In this document: one piece after another, positions 1 to 7,794 of the stretch
Layout: each line of letters starts with the position of its first letter
Position numbering within the stretch: the stretch's first letter is position 1
Program-made: the position numbers and the translations under genes
Notes under the pieces: generated by a model
Told to the model about the DNA's origin: nothing
The model's database searches: none
The model's input: only the letters and a program-made list of their open reading frames with translations
Source: JBCCEJ01 sp039030335
GTDB lineage: Bacteria > Pseudomonadota > Gammaproteobacteria > HK1
Reading direction: 5' to 3'
Assembly: GCA_039030335.1 (NCBI GenBank)
Contig: JBCCEJ010000042.1
Coordinates: forward strand, 1 to 51,306
Length of the DNA stretch: 51,306 bases

Positions 1-26
1 ACAAACTGCCCCGGGAAGGGCATTTT

Positions 27-167
27 GTTGCATAATCGCAACACCTTTGAGGCGCGGAGCTGAGGCACAGTTAGCCACTCCGGGCGCGCTAATGTTGTAA
101 AAAAGCAACAAAACCAGCGGACTGTGGCAAAAAGTTCGAAAAAGTGTTGCATTGGCTACACAACACT
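27..167. promoter_or_regulatory. porin upstream region with three GTTG/CAAC dyads
   Basis: The 295 bases before the porin start hold no convincing gene. I see three inverted repeats built on the same core: GTTGC-N6-GCAAC at 27-42, TGTTG-N8-CAACA at 93-110 and AGTGTTG-N11-CAACACT at 143-167. The last overlaps a weak promoter-like pair, TTGCAT at 148-153 and CATACT at 171-176, spaced 17 bases. The dyads could be operator half-sites or chance. Porin genes are commonly regulated, so an operator is plausible but unproven. Confidence 0.3.
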
Positions 168-295
168 CGCATACTTGCGACCGCTTCTCGTATAGAGAGG
201 CACTTCGCGAAGTTCCTCGGGCCAACCAGTTGGAAAGCTGGGGTACCGGGGGGGAAGTACAAATTGCGTATCGAAAATTCAAGGGGACTATACCG

Positions 296-1372
296 ATGAA
301 CAAAAAGGTACTGGCAGTTGCCATCTCCAGCGCCTTGGCTCTGCCAATGTCCGCTCACGCCATCAAATTCTCGACCTCCGGTCAGGTCAACCGCGCCATC
401 ATGTTCGCGGATGACGGTGTCGCTTCCGACACGATGCAGGTAGACAACGCTGCTTCGCAGTCACGTTTCCGCTTCACTGGTAAAGAGAAGCTGGGCGTTG
501 GCGGTATCACCGCTGGTTTCGCTCTCGAAGCTGGTTTCTCCTCGAACATGAGCACCGGCGTGACCATCAAGGGTGGTAACGGTAACGGCACCGGCGCCGA
601 CGCCGCTTTCAACCTGCGTCAGTCGCACATCTATTTCTCCGGCAAGTTCGGTAAGGTCACCCTGGGTCACACCAGCGGCGCCTTCGATGGCATCACGTTC
701 AAAGACTACAGCGGTGTTGGTATCACCGGTGTTGTGAACGGCGGCACCTCGTTCGGTAGCGGTATCTCCTGGCGTACGAACGCTGGCGGTACGGTCGCCA
801 ACGGTACCGGCACCTTGACTCTCGGTAACACCGCCAGCTCGCTGGACGGTGGTCGTATCGACGGTCTGCGCTATGACACGCCGAAATTCGGCCCGATCGG
901 CGCCGCGGTCTCCGTACACGACAACCAGCGTTGGAACGCGTCCGTTTCTCTGAACTCCAGCTTCTCTGGCGCGAAAGTCCAGGCTGCTATCGGTTACGAA
1001 GAGAACACCAACAACGCCGCTCGCGACCAGTGGGGTGGTTCTGCTTCGGTGTTGTTCTCTCAGGGCACCAACATCACGTTTGCCTACTCCGAGCGCGACC
1101 TGAACGCTGCAGGCCGTAACGATCCTGACAACTTCTACGTCAGCATCGGCCACAAGTGGGGCAACAACGCCATCGCTCTCGGATACAGCGAAACGCAGGA
1201 TCTGAACGCCAACAGCGACGAGCACACCCAGTGGGGTATCGGTTTCGTACACACGATTCCGGGTCCGAAGGTTGAGCTCTACGCCGGCTACAAGAACCAC
1301 GACATGGAACGCCCCGGAACCAACATCGAAGATGTTGACACGTTCCAGATCGGTACCCGCGTCAAGTTCTAA
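296..1372 (+). CDS. outer membrane porin (trimeric-porin type)
   Basis: A 358-residue beta-barrel porin expected to form a diffusion channel in the outer membrane. The start is the ATG at 296, preceded by AAGGGG about ten bases upstream. It opens a clear Sec signal peptide (MNKKVLAVAISS, then a hydrophobic stretch, with cleavage expected after AHA, residue ~22), while longer in-frame readings add a non-signal-like leader. The mature part is rich in Gly, Ser, Asn and aromatic residues in alternating patterns. It contains segments typical of gammaproteobacterial and betaproteobacterial porins (SQSRFRFTGKEKLG near residue 60, then FNLRQSHIYFSGKFGKVTLG). The protein ends in VKF, the C-terminal Phe used by the outer-membrane assembly machinery. 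It is transcribed alone and followed by a strong terminator. Family assignment is confident; substrate selectivity is unknown. Confidence 0.93.
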   Translation: MNKKVLAVAISSALALPMSAHAIKFSTSGQVNRAIMFADDGVASDTMQVDNAASQSRFRFTGKEKLGVGGITAGFALEAGFSSNMSTGVTIKGGNGNGTGADAAFNLRQSHIYFSGKFGKVTLGHTSGAFDGITFKDYSGVGITGVVNGGTSFGSGISWRTNAGGTVANGTGTLTLGNTASSLDGGRIDGLRYDTPKFGPIGAAVSVHDNQRWNASVSLNSSFSGAKVQAAIGYEENTNNAARDQWGGSASVLFSQGTNITFAYSERDLNAAGRNDPDNFYVSIGHKWGNNAIALGYSETQDLNANSDEHTQWGIGFVHTIPGPKVELYAGYKNHDMERPGTNIEDVDTFQIGTRVKF

Positions 1373-1390
1373 GCTCGAACCTCGAGCCAT

Positions 1391-1420
1391 GTACTCGGAA
1401 ATCGTTTGATTTCCGAGTAC
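1391..1420 (+). other. perfect 13-bp hairpin in the porin 3' UTR
   Basis: GTACTCGGAAATC (1391-1403), a four-base loop, then its exact complement (1408-1420), beginning 18 bases after the porin stop. A second smaller hairpin follows at once (TTCCCG 1421-1426 with CGGGAA 1433-1438). Neither is followed directly by a T-run, so they are not terminators by themselves. They may protect the mRNA 3' end or form part of a 3'-UTR-derived small RNA. Confidence 0.75.
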
Positions 1421-1444
1421 TTCCCGCTCGTACGGGAAGATTTA

Positions 1445-1472
1445 AAACCCGCTCGAAAGAGCGGGTTTTTTT
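1445..1472 (+). terminator. Rho-independent terminator of the porin gene
   Basis: A perfect 10-bp stem, AAACCCGCTC (1445-1454) and GAGCGGGTTT (1459-1468), with a GAAA tetraloop, runs straight into a T-tract (seven T from 1466). The A-run on the other side would let it also work for the minus-strand sulfotransferase transcript ending at 1523. Confidence 0.93.
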
Positions 1473-1522
1473 ATGCTCGTGGTTCACGCGTAAGCGAGCG
1501 ACGGCCGATCGCCCGCCGCAGC

Positions 1523-3241
1523 TCATCCGTAATTCGCAGTCTCGGGGAGGTCGGGAGCGAAACGCTGCAGGGCAATCTTCAATGGTTGCAGGTGGGCGTC
1601 GTAACGCCGCCAGCGCTGCCGCGAGTGCGTGTAGATGGGCTGGCGCACCTGCCAGTTGCTCGCCGTCGCGACAGTCCGCTCATTGGCGTGAAATGTCACG
1701 CAGCGGTCATCCCAGGGCAGGTCGGCGAATGCCACCAGGCGCCGCGCCTCGCGCTCGACGTCGTCCACGACGCTCTCGTAGTCCACGTCCAGAATCTGAA
1801 TTGGCAAGACCTTATGCCAGTGCGACATGAGCTGGCGGTACATGCCGTAGAAGTGCGCCACGTCGTCCAGAGACGACGAATACAGATGACCTTCGGCAAA
1901 ATATTGAATGTAGTTCGAGAAGCAGGTGTCCATTGGATTGCGACGGCAGTGGATGACCCGCAGGCCGCCAAACATCATCGACGCGACGCCCAGTGCCAGG
2001 AAGTTGGTCGGCATTTTGTCCGTCACCCGCAGGGCGCTGCCCCCTTTCTGAGCCAGCAGCTCCACATAGTCTTGCGCCCACGCTTTCATCTGATCTCGCG
2101 GCGCGTTCGCGACATTGGCGGGGTAGAACCCGAGTTGGCCCAGACGCCGCGTGACCGTTAGCAGGTCACGCAGCTCGCCGGCGCCATGTACTGCCGGGTG
2201 TGCCGATAGAATCTGCTCGACCAGAGTCGTTCCGCTGCGCGGCATGCCCACGATCAGCAATGGCAGGTCGCTTTGTATCAAGGCTGGTCGCTGGCAGAAC
2301 TCCGGGGTAAATGTCGCCACGACCTGCCGGAACTCCGCTTCGTTACCGGCCTGGTCGTACCGTGCCATCGACCCCATAATCTGATTCGCCATGCGGTAAT
2401 GCTTGAAAGCCTGGTCGTAGTCGCCCAGGTCGTGGCGAACCTTGGCTATCGCGAAATTCACTACAGACCGCGCCCGGGGCTCTCTCGAATGACCCAGGGC
2501 CTGCTCCAGCCGGGCGATTGTCGGTTCATCGTCCGGTGTATACCGGCGCACACGCGCCAGGTTGTACCACGCGTCAGCCTGATTCGGGTCGACCTCCACG
2601 GCTTTACGCAAGAACGCCTCCGCCTCCGACATACGGCCGAGATCGACCAGGCAGGATCCAAGGTTGTTCGCGAGGACCGGGTCATTCGGGTACGTGCCGA
2701 GACCGCGTTGAAAGCATGTGTAGGCGAGTTCTACATCTCCTATGAGCCGGGCGGCCGTACCGACGTCGATAGCCACATCCGCGTCGTCTGGAAAACGCGT
2801 GAGAAGGGCGTCGAGCTCAGCCAGCGCCTCGGCTTCACGACCGACAAGTCCGGCTGCAACCGCGGCCTTGCACGCGGCCTGCACGCGGCTGAGCGTTCCA
2901 TCGTAAGCTGCGAGGTAGCTGTCGCGGGCGGCTTCGTAGTCGCGGCTGTCGTTCAGCAGGTCTGCCTTCAACAGGTGCAGGTCGCGATCGCGTCCGGCAT
3001 GTGCCAGTGCGTCGTTGACCAGATGCAACGCCTTCTCGGTCAAGCCGGCGTGCAGGTACAGCGTCGCGAGCCCCTGCACCGCTTCACGCTGCCCTGGCGT
3101 CTTGCGCAGCACACCGAGGTAGGCCGCCTCGGCGCCGGACAGATCACCGGCGCGGTGCGCTTCCTCGGCGCGCTGAATCTGACGGAGCAGCTTCGGTGCA
3201 ACCTTGCCCTGGCTTCGCTTCTTCGGCCGGCGACGCGCCAT
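1523..3241 (-). CDS. TPR-repeat sulfotransferase, second of a coupled pair
   Basis: A protein of about 572 residues. Roughly residues 20-290 form tetratricopeptide repeats (for example LANNLGSCLVDLGRMSEAEAF and the following ADAWYNLARV helix). Residues ~325-565 form a sulfotransferase domain. The PAPS 5'-phosphosulfate loop is visible as LLIVGMPRSGTTLVEQI near 330-345. The 3'-phosphate motif is RVIHCRRNPMDTCFSNY further on. Such proteins transfer sulfate from PAPS, with the TPRs probably presenting a protein or glycan acceptor; the acceptor here is unknown. I place the start at the ATG at 3241, whose A is shared with the TGA of the upstream paralogue (TGATG), a classic coupling arrangement; a GTG one codon earlier is possible. 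No secretion signal is seen. Confidence 0.85.
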   Translation of the reverse strand: MARRRPKKRSQGKVAPKLLRQIQRAEEAHRAGDLSGAEAAYLGVLRKTPGQREAVQGLATLYLHAGLTEKALHLVNDALAHAGRDRDLHLLKADLLNDSRDYEAARDSYLAAYDGTLSRVQAACKAAVAAGLVGREAEALAELDALLTRFPDDADVAIDVGTAARLIGDVELAYTCFQRGLGTYPNDPVLANNLGSCLVDLGRMSEAEAFLRKAVEVDPNQADAWYNLARVRRYTPDDEPTIARLEQALGHSREPRARSVVNFAIAKVRHDLGDYDQAFKHYRMANQIMGSMARYDQAGNEAEFRQVVATFTPEFCQRPALIQSDLPLLIVGMPRSGTTLVEQILSAHPAVHGAGELRDLLTVTRRLGQLGFYPANVANAPRDQMKAWAQDYVELLAQKGGSALRVTDKMPTNFLALGVASMMFGGLRVIHCRRNPMDTCFSNYIQYFAEGHLYSSSLDDVAHFYGMYRQLMSHWHKVLPIQILDVDYESVVDDVEREARRLVAFADLPWDDRCVTFHANERTVATASNWQVRQPIYTHSRQRWRRYDAHLQPLKIALQRFAPDLPETANYG

Positions 3242-5475
3242 CACCCAACGTCCTGCGCAAGTCCAAGGCTGCGTCTCAACGGTGCCAGATGTTCCTCGTA
3301 CCGTCTCCAGCGTTCAACTGCGCTCCGGTAGATGGGCTGGCGCACCTGCAGGTAGCTGGCAGTGTTGACGTCACGCTGCGTGGCATGGAACTCGAGCACC
3401 TGCGGCTCCCATTCCAGTTCACAGAATTCCAGCAGCTGGCGTGACCGCGCCTCGGGCGACGCCACCAGGTCTTCGTACGCAAAGTCCAGAACCGGCAGAT
3501 CGATCACCGCGTGCCAGTGCGCCATCAGGCGCTCGTACTCGCGGTAATAGCTGCCCAGTATCTCGAGGTCAAACGAGTATGCGTGCGCTGCCGCGGCGGT
3601 AAAGTTCTGGAAGAACACTGACAGACAGTTATCGAGCGGGTCCCTGCGCATGTTGATGACGCGCGAGTCTGGAAACAGGCGCGCAACCAGACCGAGGTAC
3701 AGATAGTTGCCGGGCATCTTGTCGATGACGACTGCCGCACCGCCGGCTTTACGCGCCAACGGAGCCAGGTAGGCGTCACGCATGTCGGCCATGTCGTCAT
3801 CTGTCAAAACCGCGACAGACTCCGGATACTGCGTCGCGCCTACAAATCTGAGGTGGTTGAAAAATTCGACCTCGCCCGCCCCAAAGACCCGCGAATGACT
3901 GGCAAGGATCTGTTCGGCCAGTGAAGTACCGGAGCGCGGCAGGCCGACAATAAATACCATCCGTGGCGACTGAGCGGTGCCGCGGGCCGCTGGCTTGCCG
4001 GAATCCGGCTTGGGAAATGCACCGACAACGCGGTCGACCAAAGCACGATGCGCTGGAAGATCGAACGGGAACTCATCGCGCATCAGCCGATTACCAGCGG
4101 CGTAATGCTCGAAGCTCCCACCGTTCGAGATGGCGCAGGCGAAATGGGCGCTCGCACGCGCCTCGGGCGGTAAACGCGGGTCTTCAGCGAGCCGGGCAGC
4201 AGCTGCTTTGTGTTCTGCGTCCAGAGCGTCGGCTCCCCCGATGTACGCCAGCGTCTCATAGGCTACCGCCAGCGAGGGGTCGAGGGTGATGGCCCTTCGG
4301 ACGGCGACGATGGCGTCGTCGCGACGACCCAGGGTCGCCAGCGCATCCCCCTGGTGCAAAGTTCCAAGCGCATCGTCCGGCGCCAGCTCCAGCGCAGCTG
4401 AGAAATGGGTGAGTGCACGTTCACCCTGCCCGTCCTGCAACAATAGACGCGCCAGCATGGAATGCGTCTCAGCGACCGGACACTGAGCGACCCGTGCCGT
4501 CAGAAGCGCCACCGAGTCGTCCACGCGATGGCACCGGGCGAGCGCGAACGCGAGGTCCCTTAACAGGGTGTCGTCATGCAGACCGAGCCGGCGCGCTTCT
4601 TCGTAATGTGTCACGGCTTCATGGAACGCATCGGTGGCGGTCGCGACGTCGCCGGCCAGCCGGTGCACCTCGGGCTGCAGTGGCGCGAGACGCACGGCCT
4701 GCAAAGCCAGCTCGGAAGCGCGATCTCGGTCACCCGCCTGCAGGGCAATGTCCGCCAGTGCGAGACGGGGTTCGACGGCCCCGGGGACTATCGCGAGCGT
4801 GCGCTCCAGCAATCCCCGGGCTTCGTCGACCCGACCCAGGGCCGCCAGGCTCCCTGCCATATGCGCCAGAATCTGCGGTTCGTTCGGCGTCAGGCGATGC
4901 GCCCCGCGCGCGGCCTCCAGCGCGGCTTCCGCGTCACCGGCGAGGCGCGCAACTTCGGCGAGCGCCATGTGCGTCTCGGGTTCGTCAGGTGCGCCCTTCA
5001 ACGCACGGCCTGCATGTCCGCGGGCCGTGTCCAATCGTTGCAGACTACAGGCGGCAAACGCCGCGTTGATACTCGCGTCGGTAAATCTGGGATCGAGTTT
5101 CAGCGCCGACTCGAACGCGACAAGCGCTTCCGCATCGCGTCCCAACGCTCTCAGAACTTCGCCGCGATTGTTGTGGTAAGCAGGTTGGCGCCGGTTTACC
5201 TTGATCGCGCGCTCGACGAGTGCAAGCCCGGCCGATGCATCACCGCCTTGCATCTTCAAGACGCCCAGCAAATTCAAAGCATCTGCGTGCCGTGGCGCGC
5301 GCGCGAGAACCTGCGTGTAGAGATCGGCAGCAGCATCGAGCGCGCCGCTTCGATGTGCCGCCAGCGCCCGTTCCATCTGCGTGCGCAAGGTCGGCGCACT
5401 GGCGCGATTCCGGGCCGCTTTAGCCACCGCCAGAAGGCCCCGACAGAGCACCTGACCCGATGCCTCGTGCGGCAT
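3241..5475 (-). CDS. TPR-repeat sulfotransferase, first of a coupled pair
   Basis: A 744-residue relative of the downstream gene with a longer TPR region (about residues 30-410, roughly ten or more repeats such as ALNLLGVLKMQGGDASAGLA). Its sulfotransferase domain spans about residues 503-735. The PAPS-binding loop is IVGLPRSGTSLAEQIL (~510) and the second motif is RVINMRRDPLDNCLSVFFQNF. It should use PAPS as sulfate donor; the acceptor is not identifiable. The stop codon overlaps the ATG of the next gene, so the two are made together. The pair probably arose by duplication, and the much longer TPR part suggests a different acceptor or partner. The ATG at 5475 is the first start; a somewhat later start cannot be excluded because the first ~30 residues are not TPR-like. 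Confidence 0.83.
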   Translation of the reverse strand: MPHEASGQVLCRGLLAVAKAARNRASAPTLRTQMERALAAHRSGALDAAADLYTQVLARAPRHADALNLLGVLKMQGGDASAGLALVERAIKVNRRQPAYHNNRGEVLRALGRDAEALVAFESALKLDPRFTDASINAAFAACSLQRLDTARGHAGRALKGAPDEPETHMALAEVARLAGDAEAALEAARGAHRLTPNEPQILAHMAGSLAALGRVDEARGLLERTLAIVPGAVEPRLALADIALQAGDRDRASELALQAVRLAPLQPEVHRLAGDVATATDAFHEAVTHYEEARRLGLHDDTLLRDLAFALARCHRVDDSVALLTARVAQCPVAETHSMLARLLLQDGQGERALTHFSAALELAPDDALGTLHQGDALATLGRRDDAIVAVRRAITLDPSLAVAYETLAYIGGADALDAEHKAAAARLAEDPRLPPEARASAHFACAISNGGSFEHYAAGNRLMRDEFPFDLPAHRALVDRVVGAFPKPDSGKPAARGTAQSPRMVFIVGLPRSGTSLAEQILASHSRVFGAGEVEFFNHLRFVGATQYPESVAVLTDDDMADMRDAYLAPLARKAGGAAVVIDKMPGNYLYLGLVARLFPDSRVINMRRDPLDNCLSVFFQNFTAAAAHAYSFDLEILGSYYREYERLMAHWHAVIDLPVLDFAYEDLVASPEARSRQLLEFCELEWEPQVLEFHATQRDVNTASYLQVRQPIYRSAVERWRRYEEHLAPLRRSLGLAQDVG

Positions 5476-5518
5476 GACCCAATGGTTTCGCGGTGGTTGG
5501 CCGACAATTCACAGATCG

Positions 5519-5717
5519 CGTGGAAAAGTCTGTGGATAAGTCTGTGATAAAGGCCCGTGATCCGCGTAAATCCTGACTTTTGGCGGTGTCGATGGAATTT
5601 TGACCACTCTCATCGAAGTTCTTAAAAATCATATAGTTACAAAGATTATTGCCGCAAAATCTGAGCTTTCGACAGTTTTTCGATTTCCGGGCGCCAGACG
5701 GTTGACATTGTGAATAA
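5519..5717. promoter_or_regulatory. intergenic region with DnaA-box-like sequences and an AT-rich stretch
   Basis: The 269-base gap between the sulfotransferase and LysR genes contains two exact matches to the DnaA-box consensus TTATNCACA on the minus strand: TGTGGATAA at 5531-5539 and TGTGAATAA at 5709-5717. There is a one-mismatch copy, CGTGGAAAA, at 5519-5527. An imperfect direct repeat is also present (AAGTCTGTGGATAA followed by AAGTCTGTGATAA, 5526-5552). Between them, about 5575-5680, the sequence is clearly more AT-rich than the rest of the window. No replication gene is nearby, so origin function is not supported; regulation by DnaA or chance are alternatives. Confidence 0.4.
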
Positions 5718-5744
5718 TGACAAAATCGGACGTGGGATCGCGCG

Positions 5745-6698
5745 TCAATTCTGGCCATCGGGAAACAGTACGCCGCTTTCCGGCGCCAATTCCGTCGCCG
5801 CCCCGGGGCCGCCGAAGTAGGCCCGCATGAACTCGAGCAATTCCTGCATCACCCGTACGCGGAATTTCTGTTTTTGGTGCACGAACGAGAACGGCCTTTC
5901 AAGGGGCGGATCCAGGTCGGCCGCAACGAGCGTGCCGATCTTCAACTCCTTGCTGATCGTCGTGCTCGACAGGATGGATATGCCCATCCCTGACTCGACA
6001 GCCCCCTTGATCGATTCCGGACTGCCGAGTTCGATGCAGACATTGAGGTTCTCGGGCGAAAAGCCGGAAGCGCGCAAATACTCCATGATCACCCCGCGCG
6101 TGCCCGAGCCCTCCTCACGCGCTATGTACGGATAGGCCAGCAAGTCCGACAGTGCCACGGTGTCTCGTCCGGCCAGATCGTGACCTGGCGGCAGTACCGC
6201 GACCAACCGATCGAGACGACAGACTTCGACCGCGAGATTCTTGTTCTGCACCGGTGCCTCGACGACACCGAGATCGATCTCGTTTTCCTCCACCATTGCG
6301 ACCACGGCGTCGGTATTGGAGACATGCAAGCGAATGTTGACGTCCGGGAACTTCTGCTTGAAGGCGCCCAGAAGTGCCGGAAGCATGTACTCCGCGATGG
6401 TGGTGCTGGCACCCAGAACGACCACACCGGAGATGTTGCCGGTCATGTCGCGTACCGTGCTTTCCATTTCGGTATAGAGTTCGAAGATCTGTCCGGCATA
6501 GTCGAATACGCGCTCGCCGACCTCGGTCAGGCTGATGCGATTATGCGCCCGGTCGAACAGCCGGGTATTGAAGGACTCCTCGAGCTGGCGCACCTGGAAA
6601 GTTACCGCCGGCTGCGTCATATGCAACGCCTCAGCGGCCTTGGTGAAGCTCATGAGCTTTCCGACCGTATAGAACACCTGCAGTCGTCTGTCAGCCAT
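5745..6698 (-). CDS. LysR-family transcriptional regulator
   Basis: A 317-residue LysR-type regulator. Residues ~1-60 form the winged helix-turn-helix (RRLQVFYTVGKLMSFTKAAE, then ALHMTQPAVTFQVRQLEE and the LFDR wing). The rest matches the two-lobed periplasmic-binding-protein-like effector domain (VVLGASTTIAEYMLPALLGAF near 95; GSGTRGVIMEYL near 200). It most resembles the CysB/Cbl/CbbR-like branch in layout, but the effector and targets cannot be read from the sequence. The ATG at 6698 follows GAGGCGAG and shares its A with the TGA of a short upstream reading frame; a GTG one codon earlier is possible. It is transcribed away from rpe, so it could regulate the divergent metabolic cluster, though no operator was identified. 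Confidence 0.88.
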   Translation of the reverse strand: MADRRLQVFYTVGKLMSFTKAAEALHMTQPAVTFQVRQLEESFNTRLFDRAHNRISLTEVGERVFDYAGQIFELYTEMESTVRDMTGNISGVVVLGASTTIAEYMLPALLGAFKQKFPDVNIRLHVSNTDAVVAMVEENEIDLGVVEAPVQNKNLAVEVCRLDRLVAVLPPGHDLAGRDTVALSDLLAYPYIAREEGSGTRGVIMEYLRASGFSPENLNVCIELGSPESIKGAVESGMGISILSSTTISKELKIGTLVAADLDPPLERPFSFVHQKQKFRVRVMQELLEFMRAYFGGPGAATELAPESGVLFPDGQN

Positions 6699-6970
6699 CA
6701 CTCGCCTCGCTGAATGCGGTGTCGTGCGGGATTAGGCAAGCCCGCGTATTGCATCTTGATGAGCAATCGGCGTCCTGGTTCGCCAGTCACCGGACGCACC
6801 GCGCCGGTTCGGGCGATCACCGTTTCGCCTTCAAGCACGCTATTGTATGCGTGAACCGGTCGATATGGAGGCGGGACACCAGGAATGCTCCCGTCAATGT
6901 ACGAAGCCGAAATGGTTCGTGAGACGATCGCGGATGCGTAGCGGCCACTCGAAGCGCCCTCGCGAGGCAC
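6698..6970 (-). CDS. possible small protein upstream of the LysR gene
   Basis: An uncertain reading frame of about 90 codons starting at GTG 6970. Its TGA overlaps the LysR ATG (TGATG), the pattern of coupled genes. The product is proline-rich in the middle (IPGVPPPYRPVHAYN), has no clear hydrophobic segment and matches no family I recognise. No good ribosome-binding site is seen. It may equally be a chance frame in the leader of the LysR transcript. Confidence 0.25.
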   Translation of the reverse strand: MPREGASSGRYASAIVSRTISASYIDGSIPGVPPPYRPVHAYNSVLEGETVIARTGAVRPVTGEPGRRLLIKMQYAGLPNPARHRIQRGE

Positions 6971-7113
6971 CTTAGCGCCTCAGCTGCCAAACTGCGAAAC
7001 GGTCGACGCCACAGATCGAACTGTACTGACATCCCGATGAGCGCCCTCCTCGCAAAAGCGACCCGGCAGGGTCTCGCACCTGGTCCTGACCGATACCGCC
7101 AACTGGAGTCCGC
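6971..7113. other. gap before rpe, no gene seen
   Basis: Together with the doubtful small frame at 6698-6970 this is a 415-base stretch between the divergent LysR and rpe genes. It must hold both promoters, but I could not pick out convincing -35/-10 pairs, an operator or an RNA gene. Confidence 0.4.
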
Positions 7114-7794
7114 ATGCTGCCGCCCCTGATAGCCCCATCGATACTGTCGGCTGATTTCGCGCGGCTCGGCGCCGAAGTCGACGCAGTGCTCGCCGCCGGA
7201 GCTGACGTGGTTCATTTCGACGTCATGGACAATCATTACGTTCCGAACCTCACCGTCGGCCCGCTGGTATGCCAGGCCCTGCGCAACTACGGCATCGAAG
7301 CACCGATCGATGTACATCTGATGGTCTCACCCGTCGACCGGATCATCGCGGACTTCGCCGCCGCCGGGGCCACGTACATCACGTTCCATCCGGAAGCCAC
7401 GCAGCACCTGGACCGCACCGTGAGCCTGATTCGCGACCAGGGATGCAAGGCAGGATTGGTGTTCAACCCGGGCACGTCACTGGAACACGCCCGTTATGTC
7501 ATCGACAAACTCGACATGATTCTGTTGATGTCGGTCAATCCGGGGTTCGGCGGTCAGGCGTTTATTCCCGCCACGCTCGACAAGCTCCGCGAGGCGCGCC
7601 GCATGATCGACGCCAGCGGATGCAACATTCGTCTGGAGATCGATGGCGGAGTGAAGTCCACCAATATTGGAGATATTGCGCGCGCCGGAGCGGATACCTT
7701 TGTAGCGGGCTCAGCCATATTCGGGGCGGCCGACTACGCGAACGCGATCGCGGAAATGCGCGCTGCCATCAGCGCGGCGAGGGCGTCAATGTGA
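7114..7794 (+). CDS. rpe: ribulose-phosphate 3-epimerase
   Basis: A 226-residue TIM-barrel enzyme that interconverts D-ribulose 5-phosphate and D-xylulose 5-phosphate in the pentose phosphate pathway (cytosolic, metal-dependent). The family signatures are intact: IAPSILSADFARLG at the start, HFDVMDNHYVPNLTVGP with catalytic Asp and metal-binding His (~35-50), HLMV (~67), MSVNPGFGGQAFI (~140) and LEIDGGV (~175) with the second catalytic Asp. Length is typical. It overlaps the next gene: its final ATG-TGA codons contain the GTG start of gph. The rpe-gph-trpE order is well known in gammaproteobacteria. Confidence 0.97.
   Translation: MLPPLIAPSILSADFARLGAEVDAVLAAGADVVHFDVMDNHYVPNLTVGPLVCQALRNYGIEAPIDVHLMVSPVDRIIADFAAAGATYITFHPEATQHLDRTVSLIRDQGCKAGLVFNPGTSLEHARYVIDKLDMILLMSVNPGFGGQAFIPATLDKLREARRMIDASGCNIRLEIDGGVKSTNIGDIARAGADTFVAGSAIFGAADYANAIAEMRAAISAARASM

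Noticed and set aside
461..1390. Long open frame antisense to the porin gene
   Set aside because: No recognisable product; it mirrors the codon bias of a strongly coding sense strand with a signal peptide and porin motifs.
2273..5547. Several open frames on the plus strand opposite the sulfotransferase genes (for example 2273-3331 and 4576-5547)
   Set aside because: Low-complexity or arginine-rich translations with no family resemblance; the minus strand has clear TPR and PAPS motifs.
5476..5744. Chromosomal origin of replication
   Set aside because: DnaA-box-like sequences are present, but no replication or partition gene is near and skew cannot be judged in one window; kept only as a regulatory region.
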